Shown: positions 40,299-47,816, counted from the stretch's first letter. The stretch is DNA of 47,816 bases from Candidatus Magnetominusculus xianensis (GCA_001541255.1 LNQR01000033.1:1-47816); one strand, 5' to 3'. Made by a program: numbers and translations. Notes: generated by a model from the letters alone, not told the origin.

Positions 40299-41511
40299 TG
40301 AATTTAAGCGTCTGATTGACCTATGCGTAAAATGCGGCGGGTGCAAGACACAGTGTCCCACGTATTTTGCATGTAAGGAGGAGTCAGAGACCGCCCGCGG
40401 GCGCGTAAGGCTCTTACATGCCCTTGTTGAGGGGAAGGCCAAACCAACAAAAAGATTTAATGAAAAACTCAGGAGCTGTGTCCTCTGCGGCTCGTGTGCA
40501 AACTACTGCCCGCTGAATATAGACCTGATGGAGGTATTCTATCACGCGAGGACTCTGATAAAAGACCATGACACAACAATGTCCTTTGCGGGTTTTCTTA
40601 GTAAACTCGCATTCAAGAACACTGATTTAACCGTTAATCTGATAAAACCGTTTCAGAAATTGATTAATAACAAGCTTTCCAAAAGGAAATTAATACCAGC
40701 GAATGTCCGGTTTACAGAGAATCAGTTCAAAAAGACCGGCATTTTTATGGTCAAAAATAAGATTGGGCGTGTGGCGATATTTACGGGCTGCACGATAAAG
40801 CATGTATATCCGGAGCTGATGTTCTCGGCAGCCAGGGTATTTAATGCCCTGCGATATGAGGTGGTATTTCCAACAACGGAGGTGTGCTGCGGTGCGCCCT
40901 TTAGATCACTTGGCATGGAGTCAACGGCAGAGTCCTATGCGCAGAAAAACTATGAGACATTTAGTAAGCTAAAGGTTGACGCCATTATTTCGCTCTGCCC
41001 AACATGTATAGTTGCGTTGAAGAAACACTATCCCGTGTTAATCAATAAGGAACTTGAGAATGTCTATGATATATCGGATTTCCTGCGCGGCAAGATAGAC
41101 ATGGACATGATAGACAGCAGTGGCAGTCAGCGGCGTAAGACAGTGAACCTGAAGGCCGTGTTTCATGAATCCTGCCATCAGCGAAACGAACTGAAAAACG
41201 GTCACCGGACAAAGGAGCTGATAAACACACTGCGCCGTGAACAACAGGATAGCGCCGACCCCTTTGACATAGAGCTGCTTGAGCCGGACAAACAATCATG
41301 CTGCGGCTTCGGCGGTACATTCAGCGTATTTTTTAATGATATGTCAAACTACATACTCAACGACACGGTAAAAGAGCTGGACAAGACAAAGGCCGAGGCA
41401 GTAATCACCACATGCCCGAACTGCATATTCCAACTGAGCAAGGCGATTCAGGACAAGCCAATCTACCACTTAATAGAAATCATCGAAGAGGCCATAACCC
41501 CGCAGGTGTAA
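40288..41511 (+). CDS. GlcF/LutA-like iron-sulfur oxidoreductase subunit
   Basis: The protein is 407 residues from ATG 40288, which overlaps larE by 11 nt. Two [4Fe-4S] motifs lie near the N-terminus (CVKCGGCKTQCP, Cys13-23; CVLCGSCANYCP, Cys64-74). Two CCG domains follow (FTGCTIKHVYPE with EVCCGAP; FHESCHQRNEL with KQSCCGFGGTFS). This is the layout of glycolate oxidase subunit GlcF and related lactate dehydrogenase subunits. A GlcD-type flavin subunit is not adjacent. The 3' end of the gene (41401-41460) is partly repeated at 42503-42561, after the nucleotidyltransferase module. Confidence 0.88.
   Translation: MKDNEFKRLIDLCVKCGGCKTQCPTYFACKEESETARGRVRLLHALVEGKAKPTKRFNEKLRSCVLCGSCANYCPLNIDLMEVFYHARTLIKDHDTTMSFAGFLSKLAFKNTDLTVNLIKPFQKLINNKLSKRKLIPANVRFTENQFKKTGIFMVKNKIGRVAIFTGCTIKHVYPELMFSAARVFNALRYEVVFPTTEVCCGAPFRSLGMESTAESYAQKNYETFSKLKVDAIISLCPTCIVALKKHYPVLINKELENVYDISDFLRGKIDMDMIDSSGSQRRKTVNLKAVFHESCHQRNELKNGHRTKELINTLRREQQDSADPFDIELLEPDKQSCCGFGGTFSVFFNDMSNYILNDTVKELDKTKAEAVITTCPNCIFQLSKAIQDKPIYHLIEIIEEAITPQV
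41401..41460. repeat. 3' end of Fe-S gene, duplicated downstream (copy 1)
   Basis: These 60 bases of the Fe-S gene match 42503-42561 at about 80 percent over most of their length (shared stretches ATCACCACATGCC and GAGCAAGGCGATTCA), with a short deletion in the second copy. The two copies bracket the nucleotidyltransferase pair. Confidence 0.75.
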
Positions 41512-41545
41512 GTATTTGCAGAATAGGCCTGGAATAACACCCTTG

Positions 41546-41554
41546 TGATATAAT
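41546..41554 (+). promoter_or_regulatory. Extended -10 promoter with a probable leaderless start
   Basis: TGATATAAT (41546-41554) is a perfect extended -10 element. The ATG at 41560 follows after only 5 nt, so transcription would begin at or within 1-2 nt of the start codon. No Shine-Dalgarno is possible. This suggests a leaderless mRNA for the nucleotidyltransferase. Confidence 0.5.
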
Positions 41555-41559
41555 AGATT

Positions 41560-42318
41560 ATGAACAAATGCGATGAGCACTCAGATGAGAATGGGCAAGC
41601 GTGGGAGACCGTGCTATCGTCTATCTGCCGATTACAAGGCGTGTTACCAGAGGCAGTGCTTGTCGGTGGGACGGCCTCAGCGCTTTACGCGGGGCATCGT
41701 CTCTCGTATGACCACGATCATGTTTTGCCTGATCTGCGGGAGCGCTTCGATACTGTTCTGTCTGAACTGGAGGCGGTTTCGGGATGGGAGACGGCTCGTG
41801 TCAAGAGACCGGTATTAATACTTGGCTCTCTGGATGGGGTTGAGACGGGCGTGCGTCAATTGCGCCGAGCGCGGCCTTTAGAGACCACGATTATGTGTGT
41901 GGGCAGGCATGAAGTGGTTTTACCGGTATTGCCAGAAGTACTGCGCATAAAGGCGTTTCTCTGCCTGCAACGTAATGCAACGCGGGACTATCTCGATTTG
42001 GCCGCTTTGACGGCTCATATGGGCCTTGAAGCAGCCTGTGAAGCACTGTTAAGTATGGATGAACTATACCCACAAAAGGGCAGCGATGCTTGGGTTGTGC
42101 GTACTCAGTTGATAATGCAGCTTGCCTCGCCACCACCCTACGACCTCGACACATTAAACCTTTCTGAATACAAGGGTGTTCGTCCACCGTTTGACAGTTG
42201 GGGGTATGTCGCCGAGATGTGCGGCAGATTGTCTGATTGCCTGCTCAATGCCTGTGAGAAGGCGCTTGGGCAATCAAAGGAGCTTAAAATACATGAAACA
42301 CCGCCACTTGAGTCATGA
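41560..42318 (+). CDS. Nucleotidyltransferase-fold AbiEii-like toxin (putative)
   Basis: The 252-residue protein has the nucleotidyltransferase core LVGGTASALYAGHRLSYDHDH (Gly36-Gly37, Ser40, and Asp51/Asp53 as probable metal ligands), followed by a helical C-terminal part with LRIKAFLCLQRNATRDYLDLAAL. Such minimal proteins belong to the large AbiEii/MenT/DUF1814 group that inactivates tRNA or phage functions in abortive infection and toxin-antitoxin systems. A 71-residue gene overlaps its end by 26 nt. GC content and codon use look different from the neighbours (CG-richer, for example CTGCGCATAAAG). A promoter with extended -10 lies 5 nt before its ATG. Activity untested. Confidence 0.72.
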   Translation: MNKCDEHSDENGQAWETVLSSICRLQGVLPEAVLVGGTASALYAGHRLSYDHDHVLPDLRERFDTVLSELEAVSGWETARVKRPVLILGSLDGVETGVRQLRRARPLETTIMCVGRHEVVLPVLPEVLRIKAFLCLQRNATRDYLDLAALTAHMGLEAACEALLSMDELYPQKGSDAWVVRTQLIMQLASPPPYDLDTLNLSEYKGVRPPFDSWGYVAEMCGRLSDCLLNACEKALGQSKELKIHETPPLES

Positions 42319-42508
42319 TGGATTTACGATTGCGGCAATTGAGGACATTATTGCCAGAGGCCAACTACCCGACTGGGTACCGTTGATAAGAGCAATTCGT
42401 GCAGACCCCTACGGTGAGATTGCCATGAAAACAATCTCATTATGCGAACGCCCCCTATATGGCTCGCCAGTATTTCGCCGCGTCATCAACACCGCAAGAC
42501 AGTCATAA
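42293..42508 (+). CDS. Small helical partner of the nucleotidyltransferase
   Basis: This 71-residue protein has AGGAG about 10 nt before ATG 42293 and overlaps the preceding gene by 26 nt. The sequence HLSHDGFTIAAIEDIIARG and LPDWVPLIRAIRADP predicts two or three helices and resembles small proteins that occur next to nucleotidyltransferase genes. The antitoxin role is an inference. Its C-terminal coding sequence ends exactly where the duplicated Fe-S-gene tail begins (42503), so it may be shortened or altered by the insertion event. Confidence 0.6.
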   Translation: MKHRHLSHDGFTIAAIEDIIARGQLPDWVPLIRAIRADPYGEIAMKTISLCERPLYGSPVFRRVINTARQS

Positions 42509-42561
42509 TCACCACATGCCAGAACTACATACAAGTGAGCAAGGCGATTCATGACGAGTCT
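42503..42561 (+). repeat. Duplicated tail of the Fe-S gene (copy 2, decayed)
   Basis: This segment repeats the end of the Fe-S gene. Translated in its residual frame it reads ITTCQNYIQVSKAIHDESI against ITTCPNCIFQLSKAIQDKPI in the intact gene. Two cysteine codons have changed and about 5 bases are deleted, so it is a non-functional copy. Together with copy 1 it brackets 41461-42502. Confidence 0.75.
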
Positions 42562-42600
42562 ATCGTAGCATATATTTTTTTTGAAAGTCTGAAAAAATGC

Positions 42601-42705
42601 TTGACAGATGCATTTAGATGTTGTACACTAAAACGGTTGTACGACATATATGATGTACAACACTAATGTTGCACATCATAGTCGTCATATATATGACGAT
42701 ATAAT
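42601..42705 (+). promoter_or_regulatory. Promoter and palindromic operators of the ATPase operon
   Basis: TTGACA (42601-42606) and TACACT (42624-42629) are 17 bp apart. GTTGTAC occurs at 42620-42626 and 42636-42642, and its complement GTACAAC at 42655-42661, giving one direct and one inverted pair. An 18-bp perfect palindrome TCGTCATATATATGACGA spans 42682-42699, followed at once by TATAAT (42700-42705). AGGAGG (42713-42718) lies 9 nt before the start. Such dense symmetry suggests tight repression by one or two dimeric regulators, unidentified here. Confidence 0.55.
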
Positions 42706-42727
42706 CTCTTTTAGGAGGTATTGTATT

Positions 42728-43960
42728 ATGCTTAACCACGCTAATGACAAAGAAGGGCCGTCTTTTGTGATTGGAAATATCCCCAAAGGGCGCAATATGT
42801 GGGACAGAGACATTGAAATAGACAATATTTGGAAAACTTTAGAAAACGACAACGTGCTGCTTACCGCATGTCGCAGGTTTGGCAAGACGAGCATCATGAA
42901 TAAGATGAAAGAAAATCCACAAGATGATTTTGTTTGTTTTATGTTTAATGTGCAAAGTATGGAAAGCCCCCATGATTTCACTGCCGCTCTTTTTGAAGAG
43001 ATATGCGACGATGGAAAATTTGTTTCATTTATAAAAAAAGCTAAAAATATTACTCAAGAATTTCTTAATAGGCTTGAAAAATTGAAAATCTCCGTAGTAG
43101 ACATTGAATTAAGAGAAAATAAATCTCCGGACTGGAGGGATATGACAAATAATTTTGTTAACGTTCTATCTGAATACAACGGGAAAATACTTTTTCTAGC
43201 CGACGAATTACCTGAGTTCATTCTTAATATAGCAAAACACCATTCTAAGGATATGGCAAATGATTTCCTCAACTGGTTTCGCACTGTTCGGCAGTCAAGT
43301 AAATTATCTAATATACGATGGCTTGTTGGCGGCTCAATTGGCATTGAACATGCGATAAAAAGGGTTGACGCCAAGGTCCACATAATTAATGACTTCACAA
43401 TAGTAGTGTTGAAACCATTTAGTATTAAAGTTGGCAGGGATTATATAACGGCACTATTAAAAAAAGAGGGCAATTTCATAACTATACCGGCAACTATCAT
43501 CGATAAAATCATGACCACAATCGGTGCCCCCGTGCCTTATTTCATTCAAATTCTTACAAAGGAAAGTCTTAACGCTATGAATGACGCGGGTAAAACTACT
43601 CTGACCGATGAAATCATAGAAGAGGCATATCATAAATATGTACTTGGTCCGTCAAGCAAGACTTATTTTCAGCATTATTATGACAGGCTCTCCGAATACT
43701 ATGACCCGAACGACGAGAATATAGTCAAACGAATCCTTGCAGAGACGGCACGAAAGGGGATTATATCAAGAACTGAACTATTTAAACTGTATAAAATGAT
43801 AGAGGTAAGACATCCCTCTGAAACGCGATCTAACGATATTATGTCCGACATACAGAATGACTTCTATGTTGAATATGACCACAAGACAGACAGCTATAAC
43901 TTTTTAACAAATATCCTAAAAGACTGGTGGTTAAGATACCATAACATTATAGAGGAATAA
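42728..43960 (+). CDS. Archaeal-type P-loop ATPase (putative)
   Basis: The protein is 410 residues from ATG 42728, the one with AGGAGG. Walker A is TACRRFGKTS (Ala47, Gly52-Lys53-Thr54), unusual in having Ala for the first Gly. Walker B is KILFLADELPEF (Asp159-Glu160), with later ISRTELFKLY. The overall layout, an ATPase with a C-terminal helical/winged part, resembles the 'archaeal ATPase' and related STAND-like groups seen in many genomes. It is the first gene of an apparent operon: 4 nt to the second ATPase, which overlaps the response regulator. Function unknown; DNA- or signal-linked switch possible. Confidence 0.75.
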   Translation: MLNHANDKEGPSFVIGNIPKGRNMWDRDIEIDNIWKTLENDNVLLTACRRFGKTSIMNKMKENPQDDFVCFMFNVQSMESPHDFTAALFEEICDDGKFVSFIKKAKNITQEFLNRLEKLKISVVDIELRENKSPDWRDMTNNFVNVLSEYNGKILFLADELPEFILNIAKHHSKDMANDFLNWFRTVRQSSKLSNIRWLVGGSIGIEHAIKRVDAKVHIINDFTIVVLKPFSIKVGRDYITALLKKEGNFITIPATIIDKIMTTIGAPVPYFIQILTKESLNAMNDAGKTTLTDEIIEEAYHKYVLGPSSKTYFQHYYDRLSEYYDPNDENIVKRILAETARKGIISRTELFKLYKMIEVRHPSETRSNDIMSDIQNDFYVEYDHKTDSYNFLTNILKDWWLRYHNIIEE

Positions 43961-43964
43961 TAAC

Positions 43965-45617
43965 ATGAACCGACTATATGAATTCACTCCAGGATTGATG
44001 ACTTCGGAAGTGCTCATCTCTATCTCTATGGGCAGAGACAGGGAGATTGCGCGTATTGAGAGCATCTTAGAGAATGCCTCAAGCGGCGGAGGGCTTTCAA
44101 ACCCCATATTTATCGGGCCAAAGGGAATTGGCAAGACGCATATTCTTAACATTATTTACCGCTCAATTGCGGGCGATAGGAAAATGAATGAAAAGATTGC
44201 CCCACTTGCCGAGCGCTTTATACCTGTCTTATTTTCTGAGGAGGAATACGTAAGCGACATCACTAAATTTGTTTTAACTATACTGCGATATCTGCCTAAC
44301 TCACCTGGCGGTAAGTCAATTTCCATTCCAAAAGAGCTTACTTATCCCACCCGAATAACTGAAAAAGAAAAGGCGGCGGCAGTTTCATTTTTAAAAACGT
44401 TCAAGGAGAAGACGGGGAAAATTCTGCTCTTATTTATAGACAATATAAACGATATAATAGGAAATTTTACCAGAGAAGACCAATCCGCCCTGAGAGACAT
44501 TCTGATGACAACAGACGCTGTATTAATCATAGGGGCAGCACCCACACTCTTTGACGCCATTATTAATTACGACGAACCGTTTTATAACTTTTTTGAAACT
44601 ATCAGGTTAAGTGATTTTTCATATAAAGAAACAACTGAACTGTTAAATCGTTTCGCCTCGATCGAGGGGAATGACGAGCTAAAGGAAACAATTAAAAAAT
44701 CAAAATCTAAGATAAAAGCAATTCACGAACTCACCGGCGGCAATCCGCGTTTAATTCTGACACTAATTAAAATCATCGATGAGGGAGATGTTGCATCAGC
44801 TGAAGATATGCTGATAACACTTCTTGATAAGTTGTCGTCATATTTCAGGGAAAGAATGCGCGACCTAGCAAAACAACAAATGGAAATAATAGATATTATG
44901 GCGAGGGCGGAAACGCTTTTAACGCCGACAGAGATTGCTGCGGCGATACAATTACCAGTCAATACAGTGAATTCACAACTTACTAGACTGGAAAAAAATG
45001 GATATGTAAAGAACACGACGCCAAAAAGAAAAAGGACTGTTTTTTATGACATAAACGAAAGGCTGTTCAGCCTATGGCGTCAAATGAGAGTAGATGCAGG
45101 AAGAAAGCGCCTGAGTTTAATAGTCAGATTCTATGAGATATGGTTTTCAAAAGAGGAACTGCAATCACGCTTGGATGACACATTTATAGATATTTCAAAT
45201 GAGTATCTTCTATATTTATTTGATATAACATTCATTAAAGAGACAATCAAAGGAAACGCAGCAAATGCCCACGATGCTTTACAAAAGATGCTTCAAGTTT
45301 TAACTATTACTTCTTTAAAAGATGAAATGCATAAATTTTTTATAAAATCACTTGCAGAAATAGCAAAAAGCAAAAAATATGATTTTCTAAGACTATCATT
45401 AGATGCAATAAAAAAGGCCGGTGAAGACGAATTATATGAATTATTAATGCCATTCGATATTATCGTAAGATTCCACGAGACTAAGAATGAGAATGTCATA
45501 GAGCGCCTCAAGCCGGAGGTGCGTACTATCGTCGATGCAATTATGAAAGAAATTGAAATGTCAACAGAAACCAACGCAGAGGCTATGCAAGCGACAACGA
45601 GGACATCATCGCGGTGA
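43965..45617 (+). CDS. ORC/Cdc6-like ATPase with C-terminal winged helix
   Basis: The 550-residue protein has Walker A IGPKGIGKTHIL (51-58), Walker B LLLFIDNIND (Asp159, then Asn, so no canonical DE), and sensor-like IIGAAPTLFD and LTGGNPRLIL. Residues about 300-360 (MEIIDIMARAETLLTPTEIA, VNSQLTRLEKNGYVKNTTPK) look like a MarR/winged helix. The C-terminal 200 residues are helical. The type recalls the AAA ATPases of the STAND/Cdc6 group. It starts 5 bases after the first ATPase ends and overlaps the response regulator start by 4 nt (GTGA), so all are coupled. Role unknown. Confidence 0.75.
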   Translation: MNRLYEFTPGLMTSEVLISISMGRDREIARIESILENASSGGGLSNPIFIGPKGIGKTHILNIIYRSIAGDRKMNEKIAPLAERFIPVLFSEEEYVSDITKFVLTILRYLPNSPGGKSISIPKELTYPTRITEKEKAAAVSFLKTFKEKTGKILLLFIDNINDIIGNFTREDQSALRDILMTTDAVLIIGAAPTLFDAIINYDEPFYNFFETIRLSDFSYKETTELLNRFASIEGNDELKETIKKSKSKIKAIHELTGGNPRLILTLIKIIDEGDVASAEDMLITLLDKLSSYFRERMRDLAKQQMEIIDIMARAETLLTPTEIAAAIQLPVNTVNSQLTRLEKNGYVKNTTPKRKRTVFYDINERLFSLWRQMRVDAGRKRLSLIVRFYEIWFSKEELQSRLDDTFIDISNEYLLYLFDITFIKETIKGNAANAHDALQKMLQVLTITSLKDEMHKFFIKSLAEIAKSKKYDFLRLSLDAIKKAGEDELYELLMPFDIIVRFHETKNENVIERLKPEVRTIVDAIMKEIEMSTETNAEAMQATTRTSSR

Positions 45618-46306
45618 CTGCAAAAATTTTAATAATTGAGGACGAGAAAAAAATCTCAGACATCGTCGTTGCATATTTAGAAAAAGATGGATTTACCGTA
45701 GATACTGCCGAAACCGGCAGCGACGGGCTAAAAAAACTGGCGAATCACCCTGACCTTGTCATTCTTGACCTTATGCTTCCTGATATGGATGGCGAGGATA
45801 TTTGCAGAGCCATACGAGACAGCTCCGATGTGCCGGTAATTATGCTGACGGCAAAAAGCCGTGAACACGATAAACTCAGCGGTTTTACTGCCGGTGCCGA
45901 TGACTACATCGTAAAACCCTTCAGCCCAAAGGAACTCGTCGCGCGCGTCAGGGCACGGCTTCGCAGGAAATTGAACGGCAGCTCCCATATATTGAGTTTT
46001 AACGAGGGAAGGCTGCTGATAGATACGCTAAAGCGCGAGGCTGTCCTCGACCAAAGGCCACTTGCGCTCACTCCGACGGAGTTTAAACTCCTGACGACCT
46101 TTATTAATAATATCCAAAGACCGCTGAACAGGGAACAGTTGATAACAGGAGTGCAGGGTTATGATTTTGACGGCACTGACAGGACAATCGATGCACATAT
46201 AAAGAACCTGCGTCAAAAAATAGAAAAAGATACGCGCCGCCCCGAATTCATAAAGACAGTGTACGGCGTGGGTTATGTTTTCATTGCTGCAGCAGATGAG
46301 ATATAA
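45614..46306 (+). CDS. OmpR/PhoB-type response regulator
   Basis: The 230-residue protein starts at GTG 45614, overlapping the upstream ATPase stop. The receiver domain (1-120) has the acidic pocket IIEDEKK, phospho-acceptor Asp52 in LVILDLMLPDMDGED, Thr in VIMLTAKS, and Lys in YIVKPFSPKEL. The C-terminal winged helix (about 130-228) ends RTIDAHIKNLRQKIE and IKTVYGVGYVF, characteristic of OmpR-type DNA-binding proteins that use direct-repeat operators. The histidine kinase gene follows after 2 nt. It is a candidate to bind the direct repeats of the 32-35 kb promoters; that link is speculative. Confidence 0.93.
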   Translation: MTAKILIIEDEKKISDIVVAYLEKDGFTVDTAETGSDGLKKLANHPDLVILDLMLPDMDGEDICRAIRDSSDVPVIMLTAKSREHDKLSGFTAGADDYIVKPFSPKELVARVRARLRRKLNGSSHILSFNEGRLLIDTLKREAVLDQRPLALTPTEFKLLTTFINNIQRPLNREQLITGVQGYDFDGTDRTIDAHIKNLRQKIEKDTRRPEFIKTVYGVGYVFIAAADEI

Positions 46307-46308
46307 GA

Positions 46309-47664
46309 TTGAGAAATAAGATTTTTCTTGCCTTCATTGCGGTAATCATAACTGCGCTTGTCTCTGGCTATATCTTTAAGTGGCTCATGTCCAGGGATTT
46401 CAATGACTATGTTGGGACGATGCAAAATCAGCACATCTACTGGGTCGTTGCCTCCCTTGAGGAAAGCCATAAAGACGGCGAATGGGACAACAGTGTTATG
46501 TTTGAGGCCGTACACTGGGCAACTATGCTGGGGTTTGACATCCAGGTGCTTGACGCATCGGGAGGCATAATCATGGACTCAGGCCAGGTCTATGATATGC
46601 TTCCACATGCAATGAGACACAGGATGATGGATATGCTGGAACATAACAAGGCAACAGGGCAGTATTTATTATATCCGCTTACAATTGGCGGGGTACAATT
46701 CGGGACGGTTAAGATACGCCCGGCCCAGGGGTATGTCGCAATTAAAGAGGAGTTATTTAAGAAACACGGCGCATATTTTATGCTCGTATCGCTTGGCGTT
46801 GCCGGTGGCGGGTCAGTACTGCTGGCATTTTTATTTACAAGGCTGCTGATAAATCCGGTTAAGCGGCTCAGAGAGGCGTCAGATAAAATTGCCAAAGGGG
46901 ATTTAAAAGTTCGCTGCGCTGCAGGGTCAAACGACGAAGTCGGCGCACTTGCCGCATCATTTAATCAAATGGCCGCCGCCTTAGAGCGTGAAGATCTATT
47001 AAGAAAGCATGTGATGACTAACATCACCCACGAACTCAGAACCCCGCTTACAATAATGAAAGCCAATGTCGAGGCCGTTATTGACGGTGTTATCAACACC
47101 CCAGCAGAGGCCTTAAGAAATATCAATCAGGGTATCGACAGACTTACAGGTCTCGTAAAAGGGATCGAAGACATGGTAAAGGCAGAAGAGAATGTCCTGA
47201 GAAAATGTCACTATGAAGCGATAGTTCTGAGCGGGTTTATCTCGTCGCTGGCGGAGCCATTTTTGCAAGCCGCGGCACAAAAGGGGCTTTCAATCATTGT
47301 TGACATATCAGATTCGCTGCGTGTAACAACAGACCGTGAGAAGCTCGAAACGATATTAATCAATCTCATATCGAATGCCGTAAAGTTCACAATGTCGGGC
47401 GGAGTTGCCATCACTGGCGCACAAGAGGACGATGGGTTTAGTATATCAATAAAAGACAGCGGCTTGGGGATAACGGCAGAGGAGCAGGCGCTGATATTCG
47501 GGCGATTCTATAAAAAAGGGGCAGCCTCAGGCATGGGCATAGGACTTTCTATTGTAAAAGAACTGGTCAGCGTACTAAACGGCACTATAACGGTAGAGAG
47601 TGAAGTGGGAAAGGGAAGCATTTTTACTGTCAGGTTTATATCAACGAAAACAATTCTACTTTAG
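46309..47664 (+). CDS. Membrane histidine kinase with HAMP domain
   Basis: The 451-residue protein starts at TTG 46309, 2 nt after the response regulator stop. Two membrane helices (about 5-25 and 156-180) flank a periplasmic sensor of about 130 residues, which contains a Met/His-rich stretch (DMLPHAMRHRMMDMLEH, 96-112). HAMP follows (NPVKRLREASDKIAKGDLKV), then HisKA with His241 (NITHELRTPLT), and HATPase_c (NLISNAVKF, DSGLGI, GMGIGLSIVKEL). It is the cognate kinase of the preceding regulator. The Met/His cluster might bind metal, as in CusS-like sensors; this is an inference. Confidence 0.92.
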   Translation: MRNKIFLAFIAVIITALVSGYIFKWLMSRDFNDYVGTMQNQHIYWVVASLEESHKDGEWDNSVMFEAVHWATMLGFDIQVLDASGGIIMDSGQVYDMLPHAMRHRMMDMLEHNKATGQYLLYPLTIGGVQFGTVKIRPAQGYVAIKEELFKKHGAYFMLVSLGVAGGGSVLLAFLFTRLLINPVKRLREASDKIAKGDLKVRCAAGSNDEVGALAASFNQMAAALEREDLLRKHVMTNITHELRTPLTIMKANVEAVIDGVINTPAEALRNINQGIDRLTGLVKGIEDMVKAEENVLRKCHYEAIVLSGFISSLAEPFLQAAAQKGLSIIVDISDSLRVTTDREKLETILINLISNAVKFTMSGGVAITGAQEDDGFSISIKDSGLGITAEEQALIFGRFYKKGAASGMGIGLSIVKELVSVLNGTITVESEVGKGSIFTVRFISTKTILL

Positions 47665-47692
47665 TTTGATTCGCCTGTGGGTTTAGGTTTTT

Positions 47693-47720
47693 GGGGAGGA
47701 GTGTTTTCCCCCTCCCCTTT
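47693..47720 (+). terminator. Terminator after the histidine kinase
   Basis: GGGGAGG (47693-47699) pairs with CCTCCCC (47711-47717), a 7-bp GC stem with an 11-nt loop, followed by TTTAT. It closes the ATPase/two-component operon. The next gene is on the opposite strand and converges on it. Confidence 0.65.
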
Positions 47721-47735
47721 ATAGGCCGCTGTGTC

Positions 47736-47816
47736 TTACTTCGGTGCTGCGATTTCCCAGTTCAAATCTGAAAGCGTGGGCAGTGTTACCATGTCTGTTA
47801 CGTAGACTCCGTTTAT
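47736..47816 (-). CDS. Partial gene, C-terminal end only
   Basis: A reverse-strand open frame enters from beyond the window and stops at TAA (47736-47738). Its last 26 residues include GVYVTDMVTLPTLSD and end NWEIAAPK. The frame has no in-frame stop up to the edge and converges on the terminator. Too little is present for a family assignment. Confidence 0.45.
   Translation of the reverse strand: MNGVYVTDMVTLPTLSDLNWEIAAPK

Noticed and set aside
1..47816. CRISPR arrays, tRNA or rRNA genes, integrases or complete insertion sequences.
   Set aside because: I saw no regularly spaced repeats with unique spacers, no cloverleaf-like sequence, and no transposase or integrase. The only tandem repeats are the coding 15-bp units and the heptads.

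Overview
The window reads as a chromosomal segment of a Gram-negative, probably anaerobic or microaerophilic environmental bacterium. The Gram-negative call rests on an OmpA-type lipoprotein, Mla-type lipid ABC genes, a complete RND efflux trio with outer-membrane factor, and many signal peptides. The mix (fused radical-SAM/DUF2344 protein beside RNase G, LarE, a GlcF-like Fe-S protein, HD-GYP proteins, partner-switching regulators) fits Nitrospirota or Desulfobacterota-like lineages best. That placement is an inference from gene content; there is no rRNA or other phylogenetic marker here.

Layout. 0-5.4 kb: a decayed or frameshifted RelE/ParE-type toxin with its small partner, a heptad-repeat membrane protein, then a forward run of a zinc-ribbon protein, phosphoglycolate phosphatase, a methyltransferase, an OmpA lipoprotein and a GT-C-like membrane protein. 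5.4-10.8 kb: HD-GYP protein, CNT nucleoside transporter, a two-repeat helical protein and a REC-histidine kinase. 10.8-13.5 kb: a reverse-strand ketosynthase / acyl carrier protein-zinc ribbon / SDR operon. 13.6-18.1 kb: a MITE-like repeat, then six small exported paralogs arranged as two tandem copies of a three-gene cassette (C-B-A, C-B-A), headed by a signal-less protein with an RlpA-like double-psi beta-barrel. 18.5-24.9 kb: one long forward operon joining a partner-switching module (GAF-PP2C phosphatase, anti-sigma-type kinase, STAS protein) to mlaE/mlaF and to batD/batE. 25-31.8 kb: an Rpn-family nuclease, then reverse-strand cusA-cusB-cusC and a FixH/YtkA-like protein. 32-35.2 kb: small exported Met/Gly-rich and His/Asp-rich proteins, a DUF1566 protein and a second HD-GYP protein. 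Three transcription units here share a near-identical promoter with an 11-bp direct repeat. 35.5-41.5 kb: fused radical SAM, RNase G, LarE and an Fe-S oxidoreductase. 41.5-42.6 kb: a nucleotidyltransferase toxin-like pair flanked by a partial duplication of the 3' end of the Fe-S gene. 42.7-47.7 kb: two P-loop ATPases followed by an OmpR-type response regulator and histidine kinase in one apparent operon.

Most interesting points: (1) the duplicated three-gene cassette of exported paralogs, with paired cysteines that are lost together in one member; (2) the shared direct-repeat promoter that ties the metal-linked exported proteins, and perhaps cusCBA, to an HD-GYP protein; (3) a phosphorylation-type partner switch built into an Mla operon; (4) the ATPase pair in an operon with a two-component system; (5) the insertion scar around the nucleotidyltransferase module; (6) a toxin frame whose break lies on a slippery A7 tract where a -1 shift restores the full protein.
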